NCBI GenBank assembly: GCA_900468805.1
Contig: UEIF01000018.1
Coordinates: forward strand, 62,001-126,000
Direction: 5' to 3'
Origin: Hyphomicrobiales bacterium
GTDB taxonomy: Bacteria > Pseudomonadota > Alphaproteobacteria > Rhizobiales > Rhizobiaceae
Length of the DNA stretch: 64,000 bases
Shown here: positions 51,918-61,056 of the stretch, piece after piece
Position numbering within the stretch: position 1 is the stretch's first letter
Layout: each line of letters begins with the position of its first letter
The notes under the pieces: generated by a model
Database searches by the model: none
What the model saw: the letters and a program-made list of their open reading frames with translations, nothing else
What the model was told of the DNA's origin: nothing
Translations under genes and position numbers: made by a program

Positions 51918-52672
51918 TCGACCGTCAGATTATTGGACGATGCCAGCGCGGTAGTTGCCGAAGATGGCTGCGCTGGGATCCAGCTGGCGAGCGGCGTAAA
52001 TTCCCGGCAATGCCGCGTTGAAGACCTCAAATGCGTTGGCGATGGCAATATCGCCGGTACATCAGGTCACAGCTCTGTGTTTGCAGCTACATCGCGAGCT
52101 CGGTGATTGGGTCGCCTTGATTTCCTTAGAGGTGAAATGCGTCAGCTTCATCTTCGGAGATAGAATCGTCATGCCATCGGAAAGCTGACGCGCTGGTTTG
52201 TAGAAGCCGGAAGTTGGGGCTTTCTCGGATTTCATAGCAGGGCTGGAGGCGCCTCGTTTCGTCATGTTCTCTACATGACCCTTCCCTTTCGCAAGGTGCT
52301 CGCTCGCTACAACGGTGAGCTGAGCAGACCGTTCTCGAGACAGTTCTTTAGGTCCTCGCAAACAGAAAAAGAGGGCCGCCGAAGACCGGGGCCCTTTAAG
52401 GTGTGAAGGTTAAAACCTCCAGAGGGGAACAGCCAACGCGATGGCACTGGGAGGAGGCCATCAAATGCATCGCCTTATGCACTGTATACCTGTGTTTTGC
52501 CAAGTGCGCAATTATTTATTGTGCATGGCAGCTATTCGATAGGCCGGATGTCCCCTTGCAGTCCAGCCCAAATCATTGCCGCGGACAGCTCCGCAATACC
52601 GGAGCCGTCGACGGCGTTGATTTGTCCTAATCGACGTTAATTACCGAGAAAGCGTCACAAAAAGCGCGGATC
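51918..52672. other. Debris region before the type IV secretion locus
   Basis: About 750 bp. A minus-strand stretch at 51930-52061 reads AFEVFNAALPGIYAARQLDP and ends in a stop; it looks like the tail of a lost gene I cannot name. A hairpin terminator lies at 52372-52397. A 75-residue plus frame from GTG 52403 has one Cys-rich hydrophobic helix (CIALCTVYLCFAKCAIIYCA) and is doubtful. Confidence 0.45.
52372..52397 (+). terminator. Intrinsic terminator-like hairpin
   Basis: AGGGCC pairs with GGCCCT, with an inner CCG-CGG extension around AAGAC and a single bulged G; TTT follows and an A-rich run precedes. It could end transcripts from either side. Confidence 0.5.
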
Positions 52673-53026
52673 CTAGGTGCTTGCGAAAGCGCTCAGCTTC
52701 TGCCGAATTTCCTCGGAAATCTCGAATTGCCGGGCTGTCCCGCGTCCCATGGAATTCTTCACCATCGTTTCCTTGAGTATTCCACGCCTAACAAGAAGAT
52801 CGACCGTCTCCTTCGCACCGCTCCGGGTCAGTTCTGTAATTTCGACGATGTTTGAAAGGGTTAGCGGCTGGTGTGCTTGGGTCATCGTGTAGAGGATTGT
52901 CATCATGCCGATCTGTTTCAACCGCGCCTGCGGGGTTTCATCCTCAAATGGATGATCAAGGATCTCATGGAGAATGAGTCCCGAAAAGGCAAGGTTGTGC
53001 CACTGTGTCTTGAGCGCTCTTGTCAT
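52673..53026 (-). CDS. Winged-helix (MarR-like) regulator divergent from the T4SS operon
   Basis: A 117-residue protein; ATG 53026 (MTRALKTQWHNLAFSGLILH) is preferred, although the frame extends to 53176. IGMMTILYTMTQAHQPLTLS and ITELTRSGAKETVDLLVRRG form a winged helix, and the C terminus carries a basic wing (VKNSMGRGTARQFEISEEIR). It is divergent from the VirB operon 98 bp away and probably controls it. Small regulators of this type occur in the same position in other alphaproteobacterial virB-like loci. Confidence 0.75.
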   Translation of the reverse strand: MTRALKTQWHNLAFSGLILHEILDHPFEDETPQARLKQIGMMTILYTMTQAHQPLTLSNIVEITELTRSGAKETVDLLVRRGILKETMVKNSMGRGTARQFEISEEIRQKLSAFAST

Positions 53027-53124
53027 GTCATTTAACTGTGTTATATACGTCAGTAAAATGGCGCTTCGCTGGAGCTGGACACTGCTTCTGCAATGGGCCG
53101 TCATCGTTTCGGAGGGTGCTGTCC

Positions 53125-53664
53125 ATGAAAAGCCTTCTGCTGAATATCCTGCTTCCGATCTCGTGCATGTTACCACCCTACCTGATTTCCGGAAGCAATG
53201 CGCGGACTGATGACTGGGGATGTCAGGTCATCCTGTGCCTTTCCAATCCCGGCGGGCCGACCCAGTATGCGGAATGCCGGCCGGCGATCCAGAAACTCTG
53301 GAGTGAGCTTGCAAAGGACCACTCGTTTCCAACGTGCAGCGGCGTCGGCTTTCACAGTTCGCGTCCCGGTTACGAGCCCTATTATTGCGATGCCGGCTAT
53401 CGGCTTTCGGGGCGCTACGGTCCCCGCGGAGAGCAGGCAACCTGTGTTTCGACCTCCCTGCAGCGTGTGAGCAATTCGTTTTGCTCCCATGATCGTGACA
53501 ACGACGGCAACGACTCCGGCTCGCTCCAATCACCGCGTTGGCAACGGGAGGGCGGCCGCCTTCAATGCATGGGCTATCCGATCGCGCGACCGAGTATGCG
53601 GTCGCAACCACACTATGTCGACGTGACCATCGACGGTGTCGGCCAGCAGCGCGTGTGGTACTGA
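53125..53664 (+). CDS. Cys-rich exported protein, first gene of the T4SS operon
   Basis: A 179-residue protein with a signal peptide (MKSLLLNILLPISCMLPPYL, cleavage near SGSNA). The mature part starts DDWGCQVILCLSNPGGPTQY and has a distinctive spread of cysteines (WGCQV, LCL, AEC, TC, YC, TC, FC, LQC), suggesting several disulphides in the periplasm. ATG 53125 follows GGAGGG. Similar small WGC-x-LCL-NP proteins precede lytic transglycosylase genes in other type IV secretion loci, as I recall, but the function is not known to me. It ends three bases before virB1. Confidence 0.75.
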   Translation: MKSLLLNILLPISCMLPPYLISGSNARTDDWGCQVILCLSNPGGPTQYAECRPAIQKLWSELAKDHSFPTCSGVGFHSSRPGYEPYYCDAGYRLSGRYGPRGEQATCVSTSLQRVSNSFCSHDRDNDGNDSGSLQSPRWQREGGRLQCMGYPIARPSMRSQPHYVDVTIDGVGQQRVWY

Positions 53665-53667
53665 TCT

Positions 53668-54333
53668 ATGGCGGCCGCATTCGTCGACATCGCACAGAAC
53701 TGCGCACCGATGGTTCAGGCGGAAACACTGGCCGGCGTTGTGAGCCTGGAGAGCAAGTTTTTCCCCTTCGCCATCCGCATCAATAGCGGTTCACCACTTG
53801 CTGCCCAGGCTACCCGGAAAGCTGAAGCGATCGAGCTGGCCACATCCTTGATCGCCGATCACCAGGATATTCAGATTGGGCTTGGTGGGATCGGTGTGGA
53901 AGAACTCCGCAAACTGAAGCTCTCCGTTTCGGATGCCTTCGACCCTTGCCAGAACCTCAAGGCCACTGCGGCGCTGCTCGACGGCTACTATCGCCTTGCC
54001 TTGCACGTCGGCGCCGATCCGGCACAGGCGGAGAAGGTGATGCTGCAGTCCTACTATGGACGCGACGATCCGACTATCGGCGCGATGGTCAAATACGACG
54101 AGCAGGTGCGCAGGGAGGCGGAACGGCTCTCGCCGAAACTCGCCTCCCTCACCGTCACGGCGCCGGATGACCAAGCCGCTCCCGTCGATGACCCTCGGGA
54201 TCAGGTAGAACAATCCATCCCGAGCCAGCTCTCCCAAACCGAAGAATCAGTATCGTGGGATGTGTTCACGTCCAGACGTCGATCCTCGGTTCTCGTGTTT
54301 CAGAACAATGACCGATCGGAGCAAAGTGAATGA
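53668..54333 (+). CDS. virB1: VirB1-like lytic transglycosylase
   Basis: A 221-residue protein. LAGVVSLESKFFPFAIRINS contains the catalytic Glu of the lysozyme-like VirB1 fold, and GLGGIGVEELRKLKLSVSDA FDPC-type sequence follows, with the late YYGRDDPTIGAMVKYDEQV match. It opens peptidoglycan for assembly of the secretion channel. The usual N-terminal signal peptide is not visible at ATG 53668, which is unusual. The C-terminal 60 residues are disordered-looking. Confidence 0.85.
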   Translation: MAAAFVDIAQNCAPMVQAETLAGVVSLESKFFPFAIRINSGSPLAAQATRKAEAIELATSLIADHQDIQIGLGGIGVEELRKLKLSVSDAFDPCQNLKATAALLDGYYRLALHVGADPAQAEKVMLQSYYGRDDPTIGAMVKYDEQVRREAERLSPKLASLTVTAPDDQAAPVDDPRDQVEQSIPSQLSQTEESVSWDVFTSRRRSSVLVFQNNDRSEQSE

Positions 54334-54629
54334 TCTCCAAAAACCGTATCCGCCCTTTCGCCGCCCCCGCGTTCATGGCGGTCGCCATCGTCGTCTGCAT
54401 GGTTGAGCCGGCCTTTGCACAATCTGCCGGTATAGAAACGGTGCTGCAGAATATCGTCACCATGCTCACCGGCAACATTGCCAAATTGCTTGCGGTCATT
54501 GCCGTGATCATCATCTGCATCGCCTGGATGTTCGGGTACATGGACCTCCGGAAAGCCGGCTTCTGGATCATCGGCATAGGCGGAATTTTCGGCGCCACCG
54601 AACTGGTCAACACCATTGTCGGTGGCTGA
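54330..54629 (+). CDS. virB2: VirB2-like pilin
   Basis: A 99-residue prepilin with a long signal peptide ending at AFAQS, then two hydrophobic helices (LLAVIAVIIICIAWMFGYM, AGFWIIGIGGIFGATELVN). The length and layout match TrbC/VirB2 pilins, the major subunit of the conjugative pilus. It overlaps virB1 by four bases (ATGA). Confidence 0.9.
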   Translation: MISKNRIRPFAAPAFMAVAIVVCMVEPAFAQSAGIETVLQNIVTMLTGNIAKLLAVIAVIIICIAWMFGYMDLRKAGFWIIGIGGIFGATELVNTIVGG

Positions 54630-54635
54630 CCATCG

Positions 54636-54974
54636 ATGGCGAGCGCTCCCACTCTCGAAGAAGACACGTTGTTCCTGGCCTGCACGCGACCGGCGATGAT
54701 TGCCGGAGTGACGATGGAGGCGATGGGGCTCAACATCATGCTGACGATGATCCTCTACATCATCGCCGGATCGATCGCCTACGCGCTCGCCGGTGTCGTC
54801 TTCCATCTCGTATTCCGGGCGATCGTCAAGCATGACCACAACATGTTCCACATCCTGCTCGCCTGGATCGAGACCCGCGGCCGCTCGCGCAACGCCTCCT
54901 ATTGGGGCGGCGCAACACTCTCACCCATAAAACTTGTCCGGCGCTACGACGAAAGGGACCTGAGCCTTGCCTAG
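54636..54974 (+). CDS. virB3: VirB3-like inner-membrane protein
   Basis: A 112-residue protein (DTLFLACTRPAMIAGVTMEA) with two membrane helices near the N terminus, matching VirB3/AvhB3. It works with VirB4 in pilus assembly. Its end overlaps the TTG start of virB4. Confidence 0.9.
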   Translation: MASAPTLEEDTLFLACTRPAMIAGVTMEAMGLNIMLTMILYIIAGSIAYALAGVVFHLVFRAIVKHDHNMFHILLAWIETRGRSRNASYWGGATLSPIKLVRRYDERDLSLA

Positions 54975-57333
54975 CATAGCGACGCTGCAGTCCCGTGAGC
55001 TCGGGCCAGAGACCTTCATCCCCTATGTCCGCCACGTGGACGAGACGACCATCGCGCTCGATTCCCGCGCGTTGATGACCGTGCTCGTCCTTGAAGGCGT
55101 TTCCTTCGAGACTGCCGATATTTTGGATCTTAACGGCCTGCACCGGAGCCTGAATACGCTCTACCGCAATATCGCCGACGAGCGATTGGCGCTCTGGACG
55201 CATGTCGTCCGCAGGCGTGACAACGACTATCCCGAAGGACACTTTGCCAATCGCTTTTCCGATGGCCTAAATACCAGATATCGCGAACGCATGGTGCGTG
55301 AGGACCTGTTTCGCAACGACCTCCATATCACCCTCGTCTGGTATCCGAGCCGGGAACCCGCCGAGAAGGCCGCCAATCTTCTCTCCCGCCTGCGTAGGGC
55401 GCGCCGATCCGGCTTCGAGCTGGACGAAACGGCGCTCAAGCACCTGCGTGACAAGGTGGTCGACGTCACCGCGGGTCTGAAGCGCTTCGCCCCTCGCGCA
55501 TTGTCCCTCTATGACCGTGCCGGCCTCCTGTTCTCCGAGCCGAGCGAGTTTCTCCACCAGCTGGTCGGTGGGCGCCGAGAGCCCTTGCCCCTGACGGAGG
55601 GCCGAATTTCATCGGCGATCTACTCGGACCGGGTGATCTTCGGCCGCGAGACAGTCGAAATCCGCCACGAGGCGCAGAGCCGCTACGCCGGCATGTTCGG
55701 TTTCAAGGAATATCCGGCGACAACCCGCAGCGGTATGCTCGACGGCATCCTGACCGCGCCGTTCGAACTCATCCTGACGCAGTCTTTTGCTTTTACCTCG
55801 AAGGCTGATGCCCGCACGATCATGGGCCGCAAGCAGAACCAGATGGTGAGTGCCGGTGACAAGGCAGCATCACAGATCGAAGAACTCGGTGACGCGATGG
55901 ACGATCTGGAGTCCAACCGCTTCGTCGTAGGAGAACATCATCTTGGCCTGACGGTCTTTGCGCCGTCGGTCAAGGAGCTGACCGACCATATGGCGAAGGC
56001 ACGCGCCCATCTCACCAGCGGCGGCGCCGTCGTCGCCCGCGAGGACCTCGGGCTCGAGGCCGCCTGGTGGGCGCAACTGCCCGGCAATCTGCGCTATCGG
56101 GCGCGTTCGGGAGCGATTACCTCCCGCAACTTCGCAGCACTCTCGCCCTATCATTCCTATCCGACCGGCCAGAAGGACGGCAACGAATGGGGATCGGCGG
56201 TCGCCATGCTGAAGACTGCGTCCGGTTCGCCGTTCTATTTCAATTTCCATCACAGCGATCTCGGCAACACCTTTGTTTGCGGCCCTTCGGGCGCGGGTAA
56301 GACCGTGCTCCTGAACTTCATGCTTTCGCAACTCGAGAAGCACGATCCCCAAATGGTTTTCTTCGACAAGGACAGGGGCGCCGACCTGTTCGTTCGCGCC
56401 GCAGGCGGCACCTATCTTCCGCTCAGAAACGGTGTTGCAACCGGCTGCGCGCCGTTGAAGGCGCTCGATCTGACAGCGGAGAACAGGATCTTCCTCGCAC
56501 GTTGGGTCGGCAAGCTGGTGGGAGCGGCCACGCGGGAGCTGACCGTCAGCGAGCTGCGCGACATCGCGACGGCCGTCGACGCTCTGGCGGACCTTCCTGT
56601 CGAACGCCGCTCCATTGGCGCATTGCGCACTTTCCTCAACAACACCGATCCTGAGGGCATCGCATCGCGGCTTAGACGATGGGAGAGGGGAGGGCCGCTC
56701 GGTTGGGTGTTCGACAACGAGGCAGACGATATCGGGATCGGCGCCAAGTTCATCGGCTACGATATGACCGACTTCCTCGATAACGAGGAAATCCGCACGC
56801 CGCTGATGACCTACCTCTTTTACCGGATCGAGCAGTTGATTGACGGTCGCCGCATCATCATCGTCATCGACGAATTCTGGAAGGCGTTGCAGGACGAAGG
56901 TTTTCGCGATCTCGCCCAGAACAAGCTGAAGACGATCCGCAAGCAGAACGGCCTCATGCTGTTTGCGACCCAAAGCCCGCGCGACGCGATCGTGTCACCG
57001 ATCGCCCATACGATTATCGAGCAATGCCCGACACAGATCTTCCTGCCCAACCCCCGCGGTGACCGCGCCGACTATGTTGACGGCTTCAAGCTGACCGAAC
57101 GCGAATTCGACCTGATTTCACGCGAGCTGTCCGTCGAAAGCCGTCGGTTCATCGTCAAGCAGGGCCACAACAGCGTCGTCGCCGAGCTGAACCTGAACGG
57201 CTTCGACGACGAGCTCGCCATCCTGTCTGGGCGGACGGCAAATGTGGAGTTGGCAGACGCCATTCGCGTCGAGCTCGGCGAGGGACGCAAGGACTGGCTT
57301 GCCGTGTTCCAGGAAAGAAGGAGGAAGGCATGA
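54967..57333 (+). CDS. virB4: VirB4-like ATPase
   Basis: A 788-residue ATPase starting at TTG 54967, with GGGA nine bases upstream. Walker A is CGPSGAGKTVLL (about residue 440), Walker B is IIIVIDEFWKAL, and LFATQSPRDAIVSPIAHTII is the conserved late motif. It is the main motor of the secretion apparatus and also extracts pilin from the membrane. Full length, no lesions seen. Confidence 0.94.
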   Translation: MPSIATLQSRELGPETFIPYVRHVDETTIALDSRALMTVLVLEGVSFETADILDLNGLHRSLNTLYRNIADERLALWTHVVRRRDNDYPEGHFANRFSDGLNTRYRERMVREDLFRNDLHITLVWYPSREPAEKAANLLSRLRRARRSGFELDETALKHLRDKVVDVTAGLKRFAPRALSLYDRAGLLFSEPSEFLHQLVGGRREPLPLTEGRISSAIYSDRVIFGRETVEIRHEAQSRYAGMFGFKEYPATTRSGMLDGILTAPFELILTQSFAFTSKADARTIMGRKQNQMVSAGDKAASQIEELGDAMDDLESNRFVVGEHHLGLTVFAPSVKELTDHMAKARAHLTSGGAVVAREDLGLEAAWWAQLPGNLRYRARSGAITSRNFAALSPYHSYPTGQKDGNEWGSAVAMLKTASGSPFYFNFHHSDLGNTFVCGPSGAGKTVLLNFMLSQLEKHDPQMVFFDKDRGADLFVRAAGGTYLPLRNGVATGCAPLKALDLTAENRIFLARWVGKLVGAATRELTVSELRDIATAVDALADLPVERRSIGALRTFLNNTDPEGIASRLRRWERGGPLGWVFDNEADDIGIGAKFIGYDMTDFLDNEEIRTPLMTYLFYRIEQLIDGRRIIIVIDEFWKALQDEGFRDLAQNKLKTIRKQNGLMLFATQSPRDAIVSPIAHTIIEQCPTQIFLPNPRGDRADYVDGFKLTEREFDLISRELSVESRRFIVKQGHNSVVAELNLNGFDDELAILSGRTANVELADAIRVELGEGRKDWLAVFQERRRKA

Positions 57334-58031
57334 TTCGCAAAGGTAGCATCCGGCTCTGTCTGGCATCGACCGCCTTTCTGGCAGCAGTCGGTCTGGCCTT
57401 GGCGCAAGGCATTCCCGTTATCGACGAGACGTCGATCGCCAAGCAGATCGAGAGCATCACGCAGCTCAAGTCTCAGCTCGACGCGCTGAACCAGCAGCTC
57501 CAGCAGGCCCAGCAGCTCTACGGTTCGCTGAACAAGGTCACCAACATGGCTGATGTCGCTGGTTTGCTGAACGACCCTTCGATCCGCAAGGTGCTGCCGC
57601 AGGACTTCGACGCCATCGAGGGTCTGTTCAAGGGCTCGGGAACTGGTGTCTTTGCCGACTCCGCCTCGAAATTCCTGCAGGACAATTCCACCTATCGAAC
57701 CAGCGCGAACGATTTCTACGCGCAGGAGCTTTCACGCATCCAGAACCAGAACGCCGGGCAGATGAGTCTCGGCCGGCAGATCTATGATGTCGCCACCAAG
57801 CGCATCGATGGCATCGACCAGCTGCGTCGGCAGATATCGAGCGCAGCCAACGCCAAGGACATCGCCGATCTCCAGGCGCGCCTGCAGGCCGAAACCGCCT
57901 TCCTGCAAACCGACGTGCTTCGCATGCAGGGCCTGCAGATGGTTCAGCAGGCCCAGGTGCAGGTCGATGACCAGCGCAAGGCCGAGGATTGGCGCCAGCG
58001 CATGGACACCATGGGAGCGGCGCTCAAATGA
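57330..58031 (+). CDS. virB5: VirB5-like minor pilin
   Basis: A 233-residue exported protein: signal peptide (LCLASTAFLAAVGLALAQG), then Gln-rich helices (LDALNQQLQQAQQLYGSLNK) typical of VirB5/TraC, the pilus-tip protein. It overlaps virB4 by four bases and the EexN gene by four. Confidence 0.9.
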   Translation: MIRKGSIRLCLASTAFLAAVGLALAQGIPVIDETSIAKQIESITQLKSQLDALNQQLQQAQQLYGSLNKVTNMADVAGLLNDPSIRKVLPQDFDAIEGLFKGSGTGVFADSASKFLQDNSTYRTSANDFYAQELSRIQNQNAGQMSLGRQIYDVATKRIDGIDQLRRQISSAANAKDIADLQARLQAETAFLQTDVLRMQGLQMVQQAQVQVDDQRKAEDWRQRMDTMGAALK

Positions 58032-58261
58032 AGTGGTTTTCTTTCGGCGTCGCGATGCTTCTCCTGTCCTCCTGCTCCCCGCAGACAGAGAAGGTCTACA
58101 CCGTTGATGAGCCGGTCGCCGACGAGGCGTCGCTGACGAAGATCATCGGAAAATGCCGAAACAATCCCGGCGAGCTCCACGATACGCCCAATTGCCGCAA
58201 TGCCGAGGCCGCCGACGGCAGGCTGCGCCTCGAACGTATGCGTAAATCGCTCGGAGGTTGA
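58028..58261 (+). CDS. eexN: EexN-type entry-exclusion lipoprotein
   Basis: A 77-residue lipoprotein with lipobox LLLSSC and a mature part containing YTVDEPVADEASLTKIIGKC then RNNPGELHDTPNC. This matches the EexN family, which blocks redundant conjugation into cells already carrying the plasmid. Presence between virB5 and virB6 is the standard position and indicates a conjugative rather than purely effector-delivering system. Confidence 0.85.
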   Translation: MKWFSFGVAMLLLSSCSPQTEKVYTVDEPVADEASLTKIIGKCRNNPGELHDTPNCRNAEAADGRLRLERMRKSLGG

Positions 58262-58264
58262 TCA

Positions 58265-59197
58265 ATGTATGAGGTGTTCAGCTTCGTCGACGGGCAGTTC
58301 AAGGCACCACTGGAGAACTTCATTTCATCCGGGACTTCGAACATCGCCAATTGGATCAGCGGCCCGCTGACCGCGGCGCTCACGCTCTATGTCGTGCTCT
58401 ATGGCTACCTTGTGCTTCGCGGTTCCGTGCAGGAGCCGATCCTCGAATTCGCTTTCCGGGCGATGAAACTCGCGATCATCGTCATGCTGGTGAGGAACGC
58501 CAGCGACTACCAGTCCTACGTCACCAATATCTTCTTCGATACGCTGCCCCGCGAGATATCGCAGGCGTTGAACTCCGAGACCGCGCCGAGTGCCTCCACC
58601 TTCGACAGCCTGCTGGATAAGGGTCAGAAATGCGCCTATGAGATCTGGTCCCGCGCCTCCTGGCCGGTCGACATCGTGACCGGCGTCGGCGGCATGCTGG
58701 TGATCGGCGCGAGCTTCCTCGTCGCTGCGATTGGCTACATCGTTTCGCTTTACGCGCGGCTGGCGCTTGCCATCATTCTGGCGATCGGGCCGATCTTCAT
58801 CGCACTCGCCATGTTCCAGCCGACGCGCCGGTTCACCGAATCCTGGATCGGCCAGCTTGTAAACTTCGTCATCCTGCAGGTGCTTGTCGTTGCAATCGGC
58901 TCGCTGTTGATCACCTGCATCGACACGACATTCACAGCGATCGAAGGCTACCGCGACGTCATGATGCGCCCGATCGCACTCTGCGCTATCTGCATCGCCG
59001 CCCTCTACGTCTTCTATCAGCTGCCCGGTATCGCGTCGGCGCTCGCCGCCGGTGGCGCATCGCTGACCTACGGCTATGGCGCCGCCCGTGACGCGCACGA
59101 GAGCGCGCTGGCCTGGGCTGCCTCACGCACGGTCAGGGCGGTTGGCCGCGGGACCCGCGCCGTTGGCCGGCGGCTGACACCGAACCGCGCGGAATGA
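58265..59197 (+). CDS. virB6: VirB6-like inner-membrane channel protein
   Basis: A 310-residue polytopic protein with about six helices (GPLTAALTLYVVLYGYLVLR, VTGVGGMLVIGASFLVAAIG) matching TrbL/VirB6. It forms part of the inner-membrane channel. It begins three bases after eexN. Confidence 0.9.
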   Translation: MYEVFSFVDGQFKAPLENFISSGTSNIANWISGPLTAALTLYVVLYGYLVLRGSVQEPILEFAFRAMKLAIIVMLVRNASDYQSYVTNIFFDTLPREISQALNSETAPSASTFDSLLDKGQKCAYEIWSRASWPVDIVTGVGGMLVIGASFLVAAIGYIVSLYARLALAIILAIGPIFIALAMFQPTRRFTESWIGQLVNFVILQVLVVAIGSLLITCIDTTFTAIEGYRDVMMRPIALCAICIAALYVFYQLPGIASALAAGGASLTYGYGAARDAHESALAWAASRTVRAVGRGTRAVGRRLTPNRAE

Positions 59198-59236
59198 CAG
59201 CCTCGCTATTCATGAAATTGGACAGGTTATTTTTAG

Positions 59237-59521
59237 ATGATCCGTATGTTTTTGTCGCTTTTGCTGACCTTAAGCCTCGCCGGCTGCGCTTCGATCTCCC
59301 ATCCACTCCCAGAATGTGATGGCTATTCTCGCCGGCCGCTCAACCGCTCCATGTGGCAATGGGAGAGCGATGGTAAAACGGACCAGTCGACCACCGGAGT
59401 TATCTCCGCGGACCCGGCGAGGCATGTTGCTTCCTTTGCAGACCAACCCGCCCCCGTGACGCCTGTTGCCTTCACACATTTCGATATCGCCGGCTCCTAT
59501 CGTCCCTGCGAGGGCAAATGA
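59237..59521 (+). CDS. virB7: VirB7-like lipoprotein
   Basis: A 94-residue lipoprotein with lipobox LSLAGC. The mature part has two further cysteines (PECDGYSRRPLNRSMW and YRPCEGK). It takes the place of VirB7, which anchors VirB9 in the outer membrane, although it is longer than the Agrobacterium VirB7. Identification rests on position and lipobox. Confidence 0.75.
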   Translation: MIRMFLSLLLTLSLAGCASISHPLPECDGYSRRPLNRSMWQWESDGKTDQSTTGVISADPARHVASFADQPAPVTPVAFTHFDIAGSYRPCEGK

Positions 59522-59522
59522 C

Positions 59523-60194
59523 ATGGTGAGCACGGATAGTCTGAAGAACTATTTCGAGAAAGCCCGCCGGTTCGATCAGGACCGGCTGATTCAGGTTGAG
59601 CGCTCTGCCCGGATCGCCTGGTGTGTTGCCATTTGCGCCAGTATCATCGCCGTCGTCTCCGTCTTCGCCATCGCCTGTCTCACGCCGTTGAAGACGGTCG
59701 AGCCGTTCGTCGTGCGGGTCGACAATTCAACGGGGATCGTCGATGTGGTCTCCGCGCTGACCTCGACTGCCGGAACCTACGACGAGGCGGTGACCAAGTA
59801 TTTCGCGGCAAAATATGTGCGCGCCCGCGAAGGCTATGTGTCGAGCGAGGCCGAAGACAATTTCCGAACCGTGGCGCTACTGTCAACCCAGCCCGAGCAG
59901 ACCCGGTTTGCCGCCGCCTACCGCGGCAGCAATCCGGATTCGCCGCAGAATATCTATGGCAGGAGCGCAACCTCGCGGATCAACATCATCTCGATCTCGA
60001 TGATCAACGCCAGTGTGGCTTCCGTCCGATACATGCGCACCGTCACGCGCGGCGACGATGTGCGCATCACGCATTGGGTGGCGACACTCACCTTTTCCTA
60101 TGTCAACGCTCCGATGTCTTCCACAGACCGGCTGGTGAATCCCCTGGGCTTCGTCGTCAGCGACTATCGCGCCGATCCGGAGGCCATCAATTGA
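59523..60194 (+). CDS. virB8: VirB8-like bitopic protein
   Basis: A 223-residue protein: one transmembrane helix (AWCVAICASIIAVVSVFAIA), then a periplasmic NTF2-like domain (LKTVEPFVVRVDNSTGIVDV, YVRAREGY, ITHWVATLTFSYVNAPMSST). It matches VirB8, an assembly scaffold. ATG 59523 is chosen over the longer frame. Confidence 0.92.
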   Translation: MVSTDSLKNYFEKARRFDQDRLIQVERSARIAWCVAICASIIAVVSVFAIACLTPLKTVEPFVVRVDNSTGIVDVVSALTSTAGTYDEAVTKYFAAKYVRAREGYVSSEAEDNFRTVALLSTQPEQTRFAAAYRGSNPDSPQNIYGRSATSRINIISISMINASVASVRYMRTVTRGDDVRITHWVATLTFSYVNAPMSSTDRLVNPLGFVVSDYRADPEAIN

Positions 60195-61048
60195 GACTGC
60201 ATCTCCTCATTTCCATTGCCCTGGCTGCTGGAGTTTTTTCGCCGGCGCTTGCGCTCGACACGCCGCGCCGCGCGCAGCAGGACAGCCGCATCCGCTTCGT
60301 CGATTACCAGCCCTATAACATCACCAGGATCGTCGGTACGCTCAGATCATCGGTCCAGATCGAATTCGCTCCCGATGAGGAAATCGCCCACGTGGCGCTC
60401 GGTAATAGCGTCGCATGGGAGGTGGCGCCGGCCGGCAACATCCTGTTTCTGAAGCCCCGCGAAAACCAGCCGGTGACGAACATCTCTGTTGTGACGACAC
60501 GACGGGATGGCTCGACCCGTAGCTACCAGATGGAACTCACCGTCCGGGACGGAAGCGTCGAAGCCGGGCAGAACACCTACTTCTATGTAGAATACCGCTA
60601 TCCAGCCGATGAAGCGGAGCGGCGAAAGCTGGAATCCGCCGCCCGCGTCCAGGCCGCCCAGGCAGGCGAAGCCGATCGCGTCCTTTCCCTGCACGAGGCC
60701 TATGGTCCGCGCAACTGGCGCTATTCGGCGCAAGGATCCCAGGCTCTTGACCCACAAGCCGTCTACGACAACGGCAAGGTCACGACCTTCGCGTTCGTCG
60801 GTAACCAGGAAATGCCGGCGATCTATATGGAAAATTCCGACGGCACCGAAAGCCTGGTCCCGAAGTCGGTCGATGGCAATCTCGTGCTGGTCCATGCGAT
60901 CAGCCGCAAATTCATTTTGCGCAGAGGCGGCGATGTCCTCTGCGTCTTCAACGAGGACTACGATCGCGTCGGCATCAATCCCGAGACGAATACGACGTCA
61001 CCATCGGTCGAGCGTGTCGTCAAGACAGAGCCCCGCGCTGCGCAATAG
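60191..61048 (+). CDS. virB9: VirB9-like outer-membrane-complex protein
   Basis: A 285-residue protein starting at TTG 60191, overlapping the virB8 stop as TTGA. Signal peptide (LHLLISIALAAGVFSPALA), then VDYQPYNITRIVGTLRSSVQ, the N-terminal VirB9 domain, and IYMENSDGTESLVPKSVDGN in the C-terminal domain that contacts VirB7 and VirB10. The open frame begins upstream at 59621 but that part is a shadow of virB8. Confidence 0.9.
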   Translation: MRLHLLISIALAAGVFSPALALDTPRRAQQDSRIRFVDYQPYNITRIVGTLRSSVQIEFAPDEEIAHVALGNSVAWEVAPAGNILFLKPRENQPVTNISVVTTRRDGSTRSYQMELTVRDGSVEAGQNTYFYVEYRYPADEAERRKLESAARVQAAQAGEADRVLSLHEAYGPRNWRYSAQGSQALDPQAVYDNGKVTTFAFVGNQEMPAIYMENSDGTESLVPKSVDGNLVLVHAISRKFILRRGGDVLCVFNEDYDRVGINPETNTTSPSVERVVKTEPRAAQ

Positions 61049-61056
61049 GAGGTGTC

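Noticed and set aside
52403..52630. A 75-codon plus-strand frame with one Cys-rich hydrophobic helix
   Set aside because: GTG start with weak context just after a terminator, no family recognised; noted only in the regional description.
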